NCBI GenBank assembly: GCA_009731375.1
Contig: BJOX01000215.1
Coordinates: forward strand, 412,467-469,344
Direction: 5' to 3'
Length of the DNA: 56,878 nt
DNA from: Paulinella micropora
Lineage: Eukaryota; Cercozoa; Imbricatea; Euglyphida
Position 1 is the first letter of the stretch. Each line of letters starts with the position of its first letter. Below, one piece after another: positions 26,620-38,101 of this stretch. The notes under the pieces were generated by a model. It made no database searches, was not told the origin of the DNA, and saw nothing but the letters and a program-made list of their open reading frames with translations. A program made the translations under genes and the position numbers.

Positions 26620-28278
26620 ATGGCGGCTACTGGTGCCTTCTTCGACGTAAAACTCCTGGACGTGTACCTAAAGCATGATCATGGCCAAGCGGCGGGGGTG
26701 CGCAACTGCTCAGCGGGCAGTGAGTGCCAGGTGCGCGAACTAAGCCTCAAAGGGCAAGGCCCCGCGGTGCCTGCTGCACCGCGGGGCTGCCAGCGCTTGC
26801 ACGCCGAGAGGCTGCAGGTGTGCACGCCGTGTCTGGCGCGGCGGCGCTGCGTCACCAGCCACTGTGCCGTGTTCAGAGCCAATGCCATAAGCGGAGTAGT
26901 GGTGCAGCTGCCTTCCCGGACGAGTGGGCGGCTGGAGGACTATAGACCCAGACGTGCGTACGCCGTGGGGCTCGTGCCCCACGGCGGCCCGACGTGCCTG
27001 GTAGCCTGTCAACAGATCACTGCTCCGCAGAACTGGAAACTAGTGTCCTGCGAGCGAGGGGCGGCGCGGGGCGCGTTGAGAAAGCTTTGGCAGTTAGCGC
27101 AGGCGACCGAAACGCAGGATTTGTGGGAAGACCTGGAATATTACTGCGACAAGGGCAAGCTATTTTGGGGTTCCTGGACGCGTGGCCCTTCGATCCTGCC
27201 GGTGCTGTTTAGCAAAGAGCTTTTTGCTGCGTACGTAGAGCATAGCCACACGGCCCCCGTGCCGTGCGACTGCGAGAAGACGGCCCGGGTGTTTGTAGAC
27301 GCGCAGGAGTTGGAATTGGAGGACTGTTCGGAGGGTGGTGGTTGTGGCTTGTGTGTGGAGAGCGGCAGGTGCCAAGCGTTGTGTGCCGCCTTTAACCGCA
27401 CGGCTGTGGAGCGCATGGCCACGTTGCGGCTGCTGTCGAGGAGCCGGGGGCGCGAGGAGCAGTATTTTCCGCGACACGCCAGGTTGCTGCGCAGCCGGCA
27501 AGCCCCGGGCGGGGTGTGTGTAGTGACGTGCCAGAGCGCCGCGGAGCCGCTTAGGTGGAAGAGGATTTTGTGCAGGGCGGGGGAACCCCCGCCCGAGGTG
27601 CTGCGGCCGCTGGTGGAGCTGGCCCGTCGGACGTACGAGCCCGAGCGGTGGGAATTGCTGGAGAGCTATTGCAAGGAAGGGTGGGACTTCTGGAGCTTAT
27701 GGGTCCGGGGGCCGGACCGTCGTCCTCTGCGCAGTTGTTTGGAGAGCTACAAGGCGGCGCTGCGGGCGTACGTAAACCACAGGCACGGGGCGGGCGCGGG
27801 CGGGACCCCAAATTGCGCGGCCTTGCGAGCGTTTTTCAACCGCCGCGCGGCCGAGTTTGTTCGGTACGCCGCGCGGGGGCAGATTCTGGAACAGGTCAAG
27901 ATAGAGCGTGAGGGCCAAGGGGCGGGTCGCGCCGACCTGGTCCTGCGTGTCCCCCCCGCCGGGGGGACACGCGGCGGGGGGGACACGCACCCGGGCTGCA
28001 CTTACTCTGTCCCATTCCTGGAGTTTCTGCAGAGCAAGGAGAATACGCTGCTTTTCCGAGAGATTGACCTCTTACGTCAGTTTGCCAAATCCGACGTGTG
28101 TGTCTGGGAGGAAGACCCCTTGCAGGCCTATTGCCCGGAGGGGCAGCATTTTCTGGCGGAGCTTTACTCTTTAGCCTTGGACGAGTACTGGGCTGACAGC
28201 GACGAGCCCCGCATAACTTTAGGGCAGCCCAAGCTCAGTGACCCGCGCAATTATCACTATGGACTGTACGATGAGTGA
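26620..28278 (+). CDS. cysteine-rich three-repeat protein, 552 aa
   Basis: ATG 26620. Three copies of a unit of about 180 residues follow one another. Each has a Y-x-x-H-x-H start (LDVYLKHDHG, FAAYVEHSHT, LRAYVNHRHG), a Cys-rich middle, a charged VACQ/VTCQ strand in the first two, and an end block with D-LEYYCDKGKLFWG / LESYCKEGWDFWS / LQAYCPEGQHFLA. Copies 1 and 2 keep many Cys (CTPCLARRRC; CGLCVESGRC), likely zinc sites; copy 3 has lost most. No signal or membrane segment. Family unknown. It ends in TTAATTAATAAAAAA, a typical 3' end here. Two perfect hairpins lie in the coding sequence (26760-26786 and 27945-27972). Confidence 0.6.
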   Translation: MAATGAFFDVKLLDVYLKHDHGQAAGVRNCSAGSECQVRELSLKGQGPAVPAAPRGCQRLHAERLQVCTPCLARRRCVTSHCAVFRANAISGVVVQLPSRTSGRLEDYRPRRAYAVGLVPHGGPTCLVACQQITAPQNWKLVSCERGAARGALRKLWQLAQATETQDLWEDLEYYCDKGKLFWGSWTRGPSILPVLFSKELFAAYVEHSHTAPVPCDCEKTARVFVDAQELELEDCSEGGGCGLCVESGRCQALCAAFNRTAVERMATLRLLSRSRGREEQYFPRHARLLRSRQAPGGVCVVTCQSAAEPLRWKRILCRAGEPPPEVLRPLVELARRTYEPERWELLESYCKEGWDFWSLWVRGPDRRPLRSCLESYKAALRAYVNHRHGAGAGGTPNCAALRAFFNRRAAEFVRYAARGQILEQVKIEREGQGAGRADLVLRVPPAGGTRGGGDTHPGCTYSVPFLEFLQSKENTLLFREIDLLRQFAKSDVCVWEEDPLQAYCPEGQHFLAELYSLALDEYWADSDEPRITLGQPKLSDPRNYHYGLYDE

Positions 28279-28286
28279 ACTTTTAA

Positions 28287-29408
28287 TTAATAAAAAAAAA
28301 CGAAGGAACAAAAGAAAAACTTGTTTTTACAGAAGGTCTTCGTCTTTGGTGGAGGATGCAGGGTTTTCCCATGCCCATTCTCGAGAGGTGGAGGGGGGTG
28401 TGAGCAACACAAAGGCCGGGGGTGGCTGGGCGGCGGGTGAATCTCCGGTGGTGGCGGTGGCGGGGGGGACAGAGGGCGGCTCACCACGGCAGGGGGAGCC
28501 GGCTGCTCGCCCTGCCGTGGCAGGACCTTTCTTTTCTTGGAACGTCTGGGTACGGGTGCGGTAAATTGGACGTATTTATATCCGCCCTCGGCGTGCCGGA
28601 GAGTGGGGATGGAAGTCTGTTGCCACTGCGAGCCGGCGCTCTCGGCGGACATGATGTACAGATCGCCGCGCTCCAGGCGAATAGAGACCCGGCAGCCCAA
28701 GGGTGTTTTATGCAGATACCAGTGCCAGTGCATTTCGAGGGCGGGCCCGAGCCTTAGACCGACGGCCCCCAAACTTCTCGCGTGCCCGTGAGGATACTAT
28801 TAGACCCCGTAGCTGTGTCGATTAGGGTACAAACTGCCGCGAGCTATCAGGGGGCGGCCGAGCTCGGGAACCAGCCCCTCGATCCCGCGCTTAAGTCTGG
28901 AAAGTCCCGGGAGCTTGTCAAAAGCAACAGTGGTAGCCCTTTTGTGCCAATAGTTGGGCCCTGCGTCAGTTTCACCAAAGTCTAGACAGGCGCTGCCGGG
29001 CAGCCGCGACCTGCCCTTCCCGCGGCACTTGGCCGCCGACGTGGTGTTCCATTCGAGCTTCAGCAGCTCGTTCTCCAGAAACTTAACATTGTCCTTTTTG
29101 GGTTTGCCGACTTCTCCGCTCACAAGTTCCCCCAGAGTGAGCAACTGCCGTGCGCCTTCACGCATCACCAAGAGCAACGCGTCGTCGCGTCGCCCTTGAA
29201 GCTGCCCACAGCCGTCGTTGGCTGTGCTGCCAAGTTCCGGCGGGATTCCAAGCTTTCGCAAATTAAACATCTCGGTCTTGCAGCCCAGCTGTGAAGCCCT
29301 TCGCTGGATTGCATGAAGATCGTCACCCGTAAGCCCTGCGCATAGACTGCCGGGCCCCAAGGCAGTCTCGGGGCTTTGAAAGGTGATGGTCATGATAGAA
29401 GACATCAT
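28287..29408 (-). pseudogene. 2OG-Fe(II) oxygenase, broken by two adjacent stops
   Basis: From ATG 29408. Conserved blocks in order: FGETDAGPNYWHKRATTVAF, the SLYPNRHSYGV approach to the first iron ligand, VGLRLG, the MHWHWYL strand and GDLYIMS ... TLRHAEG with the distal His. This is the order of a 2OG-Fe(II) oxygenase family known in giant viruses and eukaryotes. TAA then TAG (28802-28797) follow SYGV in the same frame, and the frame then reopens to 28287. The usual H-x-D iron motif reads HGH (28790-28782), so the metal Asp is also gone. Two independent losses point to a true pseudogene. The Pro-rich tail before 28287 is not family-like. Confidence 0.65.
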
Positions 29409-30317
29409 CACAAAAAGTGATTATAGCCGTGAGTGCGTGAGTGAGTAGATAAGAGAAGGGACAAGGGGGGGGGGGGGGGGTTTTTTTCCCCCCCCCCCCC
29501 CCTCNNNNNNNNNNNNNNNNNNNNNNNNNNNNNNNNNNNNNNNNNNNNNNNNNNNNNNNNNNNNNNNNNNNNNNNNNNNNNNNNNNNNNNNNNNNNNNNN
29601 NNNNNNNNNNNNNNNNNNNNNNNNNNNNNNNNNNNNNNNNNNNNNNNNNNNNNNNNNNNNNNNNNNNNNNNNNNNNNNNNNNNNNNNNNNNNNNNNNNNN
29701 NNNNNNNNNNNNNNNNNNNNNNNNNNNNNNNNNNNNNNNNNNNNNNNNNNNNNNNNNNNNNNNNNNNNNNNNNNNNNNNNNNNNNNNNNNNNNNNNNNNN
29801 NNNNNNNNNNNNNNNNNNNNNNNNNNNNNNNNNNNNNNNNNNNNNNNNNNNNNNNNNNNNNNNNNNNNNNNNNNNNNNNNNNNNNNNNNNNNNNNNNNNN
29901 NNNNNNNNNNNNNNNNNNNNNNNNNNNNNNNNNNNNNNNNNNNNNNNNNNNNNNNNNNNNNNNNNNNNNNNNNNNNNNNNNNNNNNNNNNNNNNNNNNNN
30001 NNNNNNNNNNNNNNNNNNNNNNNNNNNNNNNNNNNNNNNNNNNNNNNNNNNNNNNNNNNNNNNNNNNNNNNNNNNNNNNNNNNNNNNNNNNNNNNNNNNN
30101 NNNNNNNNNNNNNNNNNNNNNNNNNNNNNNNNNNNNNNNNNNNNNNNNNNNNNNNNNNCCCCCCCCCCCCCCCCCCCCCCCCTTTTGTCCACTTCCCTCT
30201 CTGCTTCCTCCCCCTTGGCAGCCTCTCTGTCCCCCTCCCCCTTGTCTCTAAAGAAGAGACAGTCCCTTTCCTTTTGAGTGTGTGTGTGTGTGTTTGGGGA
30301 GGAAGGTGTGGCCAAAG
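29409..30317. other. divergent intergenic region, mostly assembly gap
   Basis: G run then T run then C run at 29466-29503, gap 29505-30158, and a C run at 30159-30182, 136-159 bases upstream of the plus gene at 30318. A (GT)n stretch lies at 30276-30292. Genes could be hidden in the 654 N positions. Confidence 0.4.
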
Positions 30318-30545
30318 ATGTGGACGACACTAAGCCTGCTACTACTACTAGGCCAGCAGAAGTTGAGCTGGGGACTCCGCTCCCCAGCGGGGCCCTTTTG
30401 GTGCGGCTGGGAAAGGCAGGCCCCGCGGGGGAGCCGCTGATTTTGAGCGTGGAAGCTACTGGCGGCGGCGTTACTTGGGAAATGCCTGCCGCTCCGACCC
30501 CGACCCCTGCAAGCACAAGGAGGAGGAGGCGGGGGCGAATGTTGC

Positions 30546-30578
<33 letters not shown>

Positions 30579-33329
30579 TGCGTGTGCCAGACGAGTACGA
30601 GGTCGATTGGGGGGACGGAACGAGTAGTGTGTGCCCCGGCGAGAACGGTCGTTGCCGACACGTGTACGCGCGAGCGGGAACGTTTGAGGTACACGCGAGG
30701 GGTCCGGTGCTTGGTTGGGCTCTGACACCAGAGTGGCGGGAGCGCAACGGGAACTCGACGTCTTTGCGCCGGATTCTGCAGTGGGGCGGGGTCGAGCCTG
30801 CGCGAGAAGGCGGGCATCATTTCTACAGGGCGCGCGAATTGCTGCAGTTGCCGCCCCTTGGTGAGCTCCAGGGCGCCGAGCTGGTACGTAACTGGAGCTA
30901 TTCTTTTGCGGAGCTTGGTGGTTCTGAGCTGCGCACCAGCTTGGCAGGTCTGAGGGTGCGTGACGCCGAGGACCTGACAGGTTTGGCGGCGTGGTCCCCG
31001 GGTGTGGCGCCGGATGTGCGGGGCTGGGATACGTCGCGAGTGACAAGCCTGGCGCTGGCTTTTGCGGGCAGCGTTTCGTCTGTGATTCCGGGTTTGGGCG
31101 ATCTGAACACTTCGTCATTGCAGAACGCGAGCGGTGCCTTTTTAAACGCGGCCGAGCTTCAAGTCAGCAGGCTAGAGTGGGACGTGCGTAGTTTACGGGA
31201 CGCGAGCTACATGTTTATGGGTGCAAAGAGTTTTAATGCGGACCTTAGTAGCTGGCGGGCCCCGAACCTACAAAACTTTGATTTTATGTTTTACGGCGCC
31301 AGTAGTTTCGCGGACCAGAGCCAAATCACAGGCTGGGGAGTACCGGAGAACGCTTCGCGGGCGGGGCTTTTCGAGAACACCGCCGCAGAACCCTTCCTCT
31401 TCTCCGCTTCCTTCTTCCAGTACCAGTATCAGTGCTAGTGCTAGTACCTCCCCTCTTCCCTCTACCAGTACTAGTAGTAGCACTAGTGCGCGGGCGGCGA
31501 CTGAGACGGCAAGCGCGACGGCGAGCGCGACGGCGAGCGAGACGGCGACGCCGTCTTTGTGGCCCCCCGACGACTCGTCTTCTTCGTCGTCGTCTTCCTA
31601 TTACGACTGGTCGTCGTCGTCGTCGTCGTGGTCCGGTTCTGACAGTTCTAGTTCTGGCTCGGCGCCGTTGAGCCCGAACTGCCCCGCTGGCTACGCCCAG
31701 CGGGGCGTAGCGTCGCCGTACACGCTGGGGCTCCCTCCGGGAGCCCCGGAGGCAGCCCCGGCGGAAGCCGGGGGCAATGTGTGGACGCTGAGCGCTTCCA
31801 GCAGCTGGAGGGGCACCTCCCCGCCGCAGGCCCTGGACGCCAACAGCGCAACGGCGTGGGCTAGCGCGTGGGGCACCTATGACTGTGCGGGGCACACGAC
31901 ACCCGCAGCGGCGCTGACATCCGGCGTGGAGGGTGTGCCAGAGGGTGTGCGCGGCGAGTACCTGGAGCTGAGCAGCAGCGACGAGACGCGGCGGGCGGGG
32001 CTGGTGGGGGTCGAGCTCTGGCCGTTCAGTGCTTTTGCGGGGGCTCCGCTCTATTCGATAGCGGCGCTGCATGTGGTGGGCTCGAACGACGGAGGGCAGA
32101 GCTGGAGCACCGTGTACAACGACACGATTGCGCTGGGCGGCCTGGGCATCAGCGCCGGGCGCAGCGCTGATGCAGTGCTGGGCGGGCAGTTTTGGAGTAG
32201 GTTCCGTTTTATTTTCACGGCGGCGTACCAGAGCAGCGAGCCGGGTGTGGGGGGCCTTGTGCCGGCCTGTACGGAGCAGGTGGCGCTGGGGCGCCTGAAC
32301 CCCCGTTTGTTAGAGCAAAGGCCCTGTTGTTGGGACGTGGATGAGTGCGCCGCTGCGGCGCACGATTGCGGCGGCGACAGGCAGTGTGTGAACACGGCCG
32401 GCGGCTTCCGCTGTGATTGCCCGGTGGGATACGCCGCGGCGGGGCCGGATTGCCAGGACGTGGACAAGTGTGCCAGCGACGCGGGGCCGCCTACGTTTGT
32501 GCTACAACAGCTCGTGCTCAGGGGTTGGCGGCTGCGCGCCTCTTCCTCTAGCAGCGCCCCTGGGGGCGCAGAGCTGGCGCCGCTCCCCGACGCGGACGGG
32601 GCTGGGCCGTGGACCAGTGCGCTGGGCACCTACGACACTACCGCTGCGGCGGGGGCAGGGCAGGGCGCGCTCGCCTGCGCGGCCAACGCGACCTCGGCGG
32701 CCGCGTGGACAAGCAACATAGACGGCCGCCCGGAAGGAGGCGGCCGTCTCTCCGGCGAATACCTAGAGCTCAGTGCCGGTTCTCTGTTGGATAGGGCTGG
32801 GCTGGCCCAAGTCGAGGTGTACCCCGGCTCTGGCGCCGGGCCCGACAGCGGAGCTGTCGGCGCCAGCTCGGCGGCTAGGCTGCACATACTGGGCTCGAAC
32901 GACGGCGGTGCCAGCTGGACCACCGTGTACGCGGGCAGCCCCCTAGACCCCGCCAAGGCCTGGGGGCTCAGCAGCGGGCGCGCGGGCCGGCCGCTGGACG
33001 GCCGGTACTGGAACAGGTTCCGCTTTGTAGTGCCGGTGGCGCTGGGTTGCACGGGGCAGGTGGCGCTCGGTCGCCTGAACCCACTGTTGTTGGAACTGCG
33101 GCGTGTCTGCCAGGACATGGACGGCGGCTGTGCCAACACGCCTTCCTGCAGCGGAAACCAGCGCTGTACCAACACCGTGGGGAGCTTTGCCTGCGAATGC
33201 CTGCCGGGCTACGCCCAGGCAGCCCTGCTGGCGGGCTGCGAGGACGTGGACGAGTGCCAGCTTGGCACGCACAACTGCCTCTTGGGCCAAAGTTGCACCA
33301 ACACGGCGGGGGGCTTCAGCTGTAATTAA
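30318..33329 (+). pseudogene. secreted PKD/BspA-like/F5-8C-like/EGF protein, two frameshifts
   Basis: ATG 30318 opens a signal peptide (MWTTLSLLLLLGQQ) in one frame; near 30350-30370 the coding signal moves to a second frame. This has a VDWGDGT PKD-type motif and BspA-like/DUF285 repeats (YMFMGAKSFNADLSSW, FMFYGASSF), open to 31438. Near 31390 it moves to a third frame: a Ser/Ala/Thr linker, two galactose-binding (F5/8C-like) modules each with GEYLEL and HxxGSNDGG-SW-TVY, and three EGF-like calcium-binding units (DVDECxxxxHDC, CANTPSC, DVDECQLGTHNC). The final EGF stops at GGFSCN, before its last Cys pair, followed by TAATTAATAAA. A CAG repeat (30550-30581) encodes poly-Gln. This is an adhesion-type surface protein; the shifts make it doubtful as it stands. 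Confidence 0.6.
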
Positions 33330-33428
33330 TAAAGTCTCGGTCTTTCGAGGTAATTAAACAAAAAAAAAATTTGAAAAAGAATTATGCTTTTAATTATACA
33401 CTCCAATTACAGAGAGAGTCTGTCACTG

Positions 33429-35350
33429 TCAAGGCATCCAGGACAAGAGTGCCAAAATTAGTAGCCAGGTCCAGCAGGTGCCGGCGGAGCTAGGAGGGGC
33501 TGACGAAAGCGCTGGTGGCCCCGTCGAGGGGCCACCAGCGGAAGTGCTGCCGTTGCCTGGCGCCGTCGTCGTGGTGGCGGTGCCGTTGCCTGGCGCCGTC
33601 GTCGTGGTGGCGGTTCCAAGGGCCTCCCGCCACTTGTTCTCGCAGCCTTCGTACAGCTCGTAGCCCAACCCGCGCGCCGGCGCACTGTAATTCAGCGTGG
33701 GCGCCGCGCACGCCTGAGCTCCCTGGCAGTTGCAGATCTCGCCTGCCCCTGTGGAGGGCCGCGCGTACAACTCGAACGGGTTGCTGATGTCCAGGCGCAG
33801 GCAGCCTCCCGTGCCGTTGTAGGCCCTGCGCCTGGAGTAGTAGCTCACCACCAAGTACGCAAACAAGGAACCCTCGACGCCCCCTGTGCAGGGCCGAGAC
33901 CACCTGTGGCGCAGCACCACTTGGTGCGCGGGGCCGCTGTCTTCAAACCGGTATCTTCTGGAGGGAGCCTGTGCAGCAGCCGTATAGCCTGGCGAATAGC
34001 TATTGTTCAAAGCTTCCAGCACGTACTCGGAGGCGATGCTCAGCCCGTCGCTGCACAGGCCGACGTGAGCTGCAGTGTCTTCGCTCAAGTTCTTCTCCGA
34101 GCCGGCCAGCAGCCGCACCGACAGATCGATGCCCACGTCGCAGCCACGCGAGATGGTAAGGCGTGTTTCCGCACCCTGCCCCCTTCGCAGCGCCAGCGCC
34201 ACAACGCCAAAAGAACCGGCTTCGGTGCCTGAAAGGTGAATGTGCCCGCCGCGCGAGCACGGCAGCCACAATCCCACAGGCTGCAGTTTGCTAGCGTGGT
34301 GTCAAGCATGAAACAAAACGCCTCTGTTTCGCCCGCCTGACACAGGTCGGCCGGGCACCCCACCCGCTCTTCGCCAAAGCTCGAGCTCGAGCTGTCACTG
34401 GAGCTGTCACTGGAGCTGGAGCTGGAGCTGGAGCTGGAGCTGGAGCTGGAGCTGGAGCTGGAGCTGTCCTCCCAAAGGGGTTCTGTCCAGTTACGTTCGC
34501 AGCCTGTGTACACCTCGTAGCCCTTTCCCCAGAGCGGCGTGCTGAAATTTTGTATAGGAGCCTCACACGCCGCCGAGTTGCTGCAAGGGCAGCCGCCTCC
34601 GCTGCCCCCGACGCCCACGCCTGGCTGTGGCGGTGGCGGATACAGTCCGTAAGGGCTGGGGACGTCGATGCGCAGGCAGTCCCGGGCGCTTGTGTACACG
34701 ATTTCGTAGGTGTGGTACCAGATCAGCAAGTACGCACGCCCTGGCGTAGCAGGAGCCCCACTAGTGCAGGGCCGGGCCCAGCGGGGGCGCAGTACCACGT
34801 CCTGGGGAGCGCCGCCGTCGTCAAATATGTATTCGCTCATGTACGGGTACTTGATCGTGCCAGCGCTGTAATAGTTGTCGATGGCATCCGCGACATTTTC
34901 TGCCAGATTCTCCAAGATGCTATCGGAGCACATACCTATCCGCGCCTGCAGGTCCAGCGTAAAATTCAACTCTTCCTTCACTAAGATCATTTCTTGCGTG
35001 ACGTTAGTCAGCTTGGTTCCCACTAAGAAGACCAGATGGACATCGCAACCCGCCGACACTTGCACGCGAGTCTCTGCACCTTGTCCATCACCAAGCTTCA
35101 GCGCTAGAAAAGCACCGCGCGCTTCTTCGGCAGTGTGGCCAGCATACGAGTAAGACCCCGGCGCCCTTGCCAGACAGCCACACAGGTCGCGCGTGCAGCT
35201 CGCCAGCGTGCTGTCCGCGTTCATACACATGCTGCTTGTCCCCGGAGGGCATAAGCCTTCTGGACAAGCAGCGCCAACTAACTGCACGCCCAGCGCAAGC
35301 AGTACCGACAGCCAGGCAGTTCCAGCAGTTTGTAGTAGCGTCGCAACCAT
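33429..35350 (-). pseudogene. two-domain surface glycoprotein, paralogue of 21618-23369, one frameshift
   Basis: ATG 35350 starts a signal peptide (WLSVLLALGVQLVGA). Module 1 begins ACPEGLCPPGT and has CGCLARAPGSYSYAG; module 2 begins VGCPADLCQAGE and has CGCRARAAGTFTF. Near 34228 the frame changes; the new frame continues module 2 (GQGAETRLTISRGCDV matches GQGAETRVQVSAGCDV of module 1) and runs to 33429. Comparison of the modules and of the paralogue makes a 1-base indel certain, by mutation or by sequencing. A (GAGCTG)n tract (34382-34464) encodes a poly-Ser linker, and a direct duplication (33551-33612) encodes two TTTTAPGNG units. The end is a hydrophobic tail (WLLILALLSWMP), GPI-like. 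Confidence 0.65.
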
Positions 35351-35589
35351 TTGCGAGGTTTCTCTGTTGTTCGTTTCCTTTTTATTATTTCTGTAAGATT
35401 TATCTGGCAGCAAGGGGGGGGGNNNNNNNNNNNNNNNNNNNNNNNNNNNNNNNNNNNNNNNNNNNNNNNNNNNNNNNNNNNNNNNNNNNNNNNNNNNNNN
35501 NNNNNNNNNNNNNNNNNNNNNNNNNNNNNNNNNNNNNNNNNNNNNNNNNNNNNNNNNNNNNNNNNNNNNNNNNNNNNNNNNNNNNNNNN
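35351..35589. other. 5' region of the glycoprotein gene, with gap
   Basis: A/T-rich leader, a G run at 35414-35422 (64-72 bases upstream of ATG 35350), and gap 35423-35589. Confidence 0.35.
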
Positions 35590-37997
35590 TTTCTAGATCG
35601 TTAAGCAGAGGGTGCGGGGACCCCGCGCCCGGGCTCTCTGGGTCCGGGCCCAGGTCCAGAAAATATTGCGAATTCTGAGGGTTCATGTAGGGTCCTAGTA
35701 AGGACGACGAGGAGCTTTCGCCCTGTCGTAGCGTGACAGCTCCCGGAGAGTCGTAGCTATGCTTGCTGTCCAGCGCTATGTCGAGGGCTGGGGGGGGGGC
35801 TCTGATGTTGTAGTTGTACTGTTAGCAGTGGGTTGTGTTGGGGGATGCCTTCTGGATCAATGTCTTGGAGGGGCAGAACGCCGTTCTTTATATAGCCGTT
35901 TTCGCGGGATCTGCTTGCGGGCTCGTGATCTTCTTCTTCGTGATCTAGGTCGGCAGGTTCCTGCAACTTGGGGCGTGCCGAACTAGGCCCCTGCTTGTCT
36001 TGTGAAGAAGCCCGTGCGTGCGGTTGCAGCAGCAGCGGTTGGCTTTCTCCCCTGATGGCGGTGGTGTCTAGCCCAGGCAGAGCTGCCTTGGCTAGCAGCT
36101 GGTGGTGATGTTTTTGGTAGTACTGATAACAACAACAAACTAGAAAGAAGGCCGCGAGCGCGTAAGCCAGCCATTGATCCCAGGAGCCCTGGCCGGCCCC
36201 GAGGAGCGCCCGCTCCTGCTGTGTTGGCCCCACGCTCGAGGGCAGGGTCGTAAAAGGGTTTGAGCCCCCGAATTCAGACGGGGTTGGTGTGAGGGTGGAA
36301 GCGTAGCTCGAGCCCGTCGGGGCGGGGCTGGAGCTGGAGCTGGAGCTGGGCGTCCCCGCCCCGCCGCTTTCTTGGTGTAAGAGCGGCAGTTGCAGCCTGC
36401 CACGCGTGGTCAGGGGTGAGGTGCCGTTCCGAAGCCACAGCGCCGCTTCCAGCGTAAGGAGCGCGTAGCTGGAGTTAAGCATAGCGTCGGGCAGGGTACC
36501 TGGCACCAAGCAAAAAAGCGAGCTGCGCCTGCCAGTCCAGGCGAGCGAGACGTTGAGGCCGTACACGGGCCCGGCGCTCCGGCAGGGGTCGCTGAGGTAG
36601 CAGAGGGAGGGTACAAGCTGCGTGCTGGCATTGGGGAGCAGCCCGGGGGCCGAGGCCCACAGGCACGTGTGGGAAAACCCGCCCTCTGCATCTATTGTCA
36701 GCCCAGGCCAGGGGGCTGCACGACCAGCCGGCCTGGGCTGGTCGAGTGTTTCCAGCAAGAGCATATCTTGAGAGGTAAGCTCAGCAGCAGCTTCTGTTGA
36801 GAAATCCGCTGGCCAGAAGCTCAGCGCCAGCGCGGGTGCTGGCGGGAGTTCGAGGGGGATCTCCCAACGCACACACTCTCCTTCGACTTGTCGTAGCCAG
36901 GCCGACGCTGACGCTGGACTGCAGCTTAGGGTAAGTTCCACCTTCAACTCCCACCGGCCCTGCCCCGTGCACACCCCATCGCTCGCGGGGCGTGGCCCCG
37001 CAGTTGGAAGTTGGATCCGTACGCAGTACGGGGGCTCGCCGTACACTTGGAATTCGGGCGGGGGGGCGCTGCCGCCGCCCCCCGCTGGCGCTTGTAGTTC
37101 CAACGCAAGCCACCAGCTTGCGTTGGCTTTGTCTGACTGCCACAGCCAGCCCAGGCCCTGTGGCTCGGGCGCCCCCCAATAGCGCAGGGCCCCGGCGGCA
37201 GCGCCCGAGCAGTTGAGCAAGCTACGAAGAGCGCTGGGAGACGCGGAGGGGCTTGCGGCCCCTCCGCCGCTACCACCACCGCTGTCGTGTATACTAGTGC
37301 CGCTGCTAGCACTAGCACTAGCACCAGAACTAGCACTAGCACTAGCACTAGCACTAGCACTAGCACTAGCACTGGCACTAGCACTGGCACTAGCACTAGC
37401 ACTAGCACTAGCACTGGCACTGGCACTAGCACTAGCACTAGCACTAGCACTAGCACTAGCACTAGCACTAACACTAGCACTAACACTAGCGCTAACACTA
37501 GCAAGGCTGGGAGAAACAACGGTCGGCTGGGGGCTCGCGGCTGTACTGTGTGTTGGACTGCCTCCCAGCCCACTGCTGTTCTGGTAGTTTGCGGCACTGG
37601 ACGTATAGGCCGCGCGACCGGCGCGGCGTAGGTCGGCGATTTGTTTGCCTTCAACTGCCACCAAGACCAGCACGATACTGATGATCACGAACGCGCAACC
37701 CATGGTGACACAGAGGCACGTATTTTTCCAACAACCACGTTCATCTTGCTCCTTCTTGTTTCTGTATTTAGATCGTGTTATGGGCAGCCTTGCTGCCTTA
37801 ATCTCTGCTCGTTGCTGATTCGTTTCTACTTTGTCGACTGTAGCATTCGGCGTAGACGGGCGTGGGTCTACCTCCTGTGATGTCGGTGTCTCGCTTTCTG
37901 CTGATTCGTTTTCCAGTACTTTTTTTTCTTGGTTTCTGGAGCCGCGTTTACGCGAAGTCCGACCTCGGCTAGTTGTCGGTTTGTAACTTGTCCGCAT
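35590..37997 (-). CDS. double-membrane-anchored protein with Ser-Ala stalk, 746 aa or longer
   Basis: ATG 37997. Residues 1-92 are basic and hydrophilic; 93-115 form a membrane segment (CAFVIISIVLVLVAV); about 165-235 is a Ser-Ala repeat coded by an AGCACT hexamer array; then a beta-rich ectodomain with Cys and N-glycosylation sites; about 609-628 is a second membrane segment (LAYALAAFFLVCCCYQYY); the rest is a charged tail. The annotated stop is at 35757. At a nine-base homopolymer (about 35794-35802) a one-base change would keep a better tail open, with SYDSPGAVTLRQGESSSSLL and NPQNSQYFLDLGPDPE, into gap 35423-35589. I therefore extend the feature to the gap edge; the intact ORF alone is 35757-37997. 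Family not recognised. Confidence 0.6.
37298..37505. repeat. (AGCACT)n hexanucleotide array, coding
   Basis: Over 30 imperfect units encode the Ser-Ala stalk of the membrane protein. Length is likely to vary between copies or strains. Confidence 0.7.
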
Positions 37998-38068
37998 GAT
38001 TAAATTAACGGTGCTTCTCCAAGCTTATATTCATCTACGAGGTAGATGATTTTTTTTTCAGCTGGCTT

Positions 38069-38101
<33 letters not shown>

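Noticed and set aside
28770-28830. A small intron removing the two stops in the oxygenase
   Set aside because: GT and AG are available, but the flanking frame is continuous and removing the segment would delete conserved residues (the HG- block). No other intron is seen in the window.
37213-37631. Plus-strand ORFs of Leu-Ala or Ser-Thr repeats
   Set aside because: They come from the AGCACT array; the minus frame has a stalk between membrane segments.
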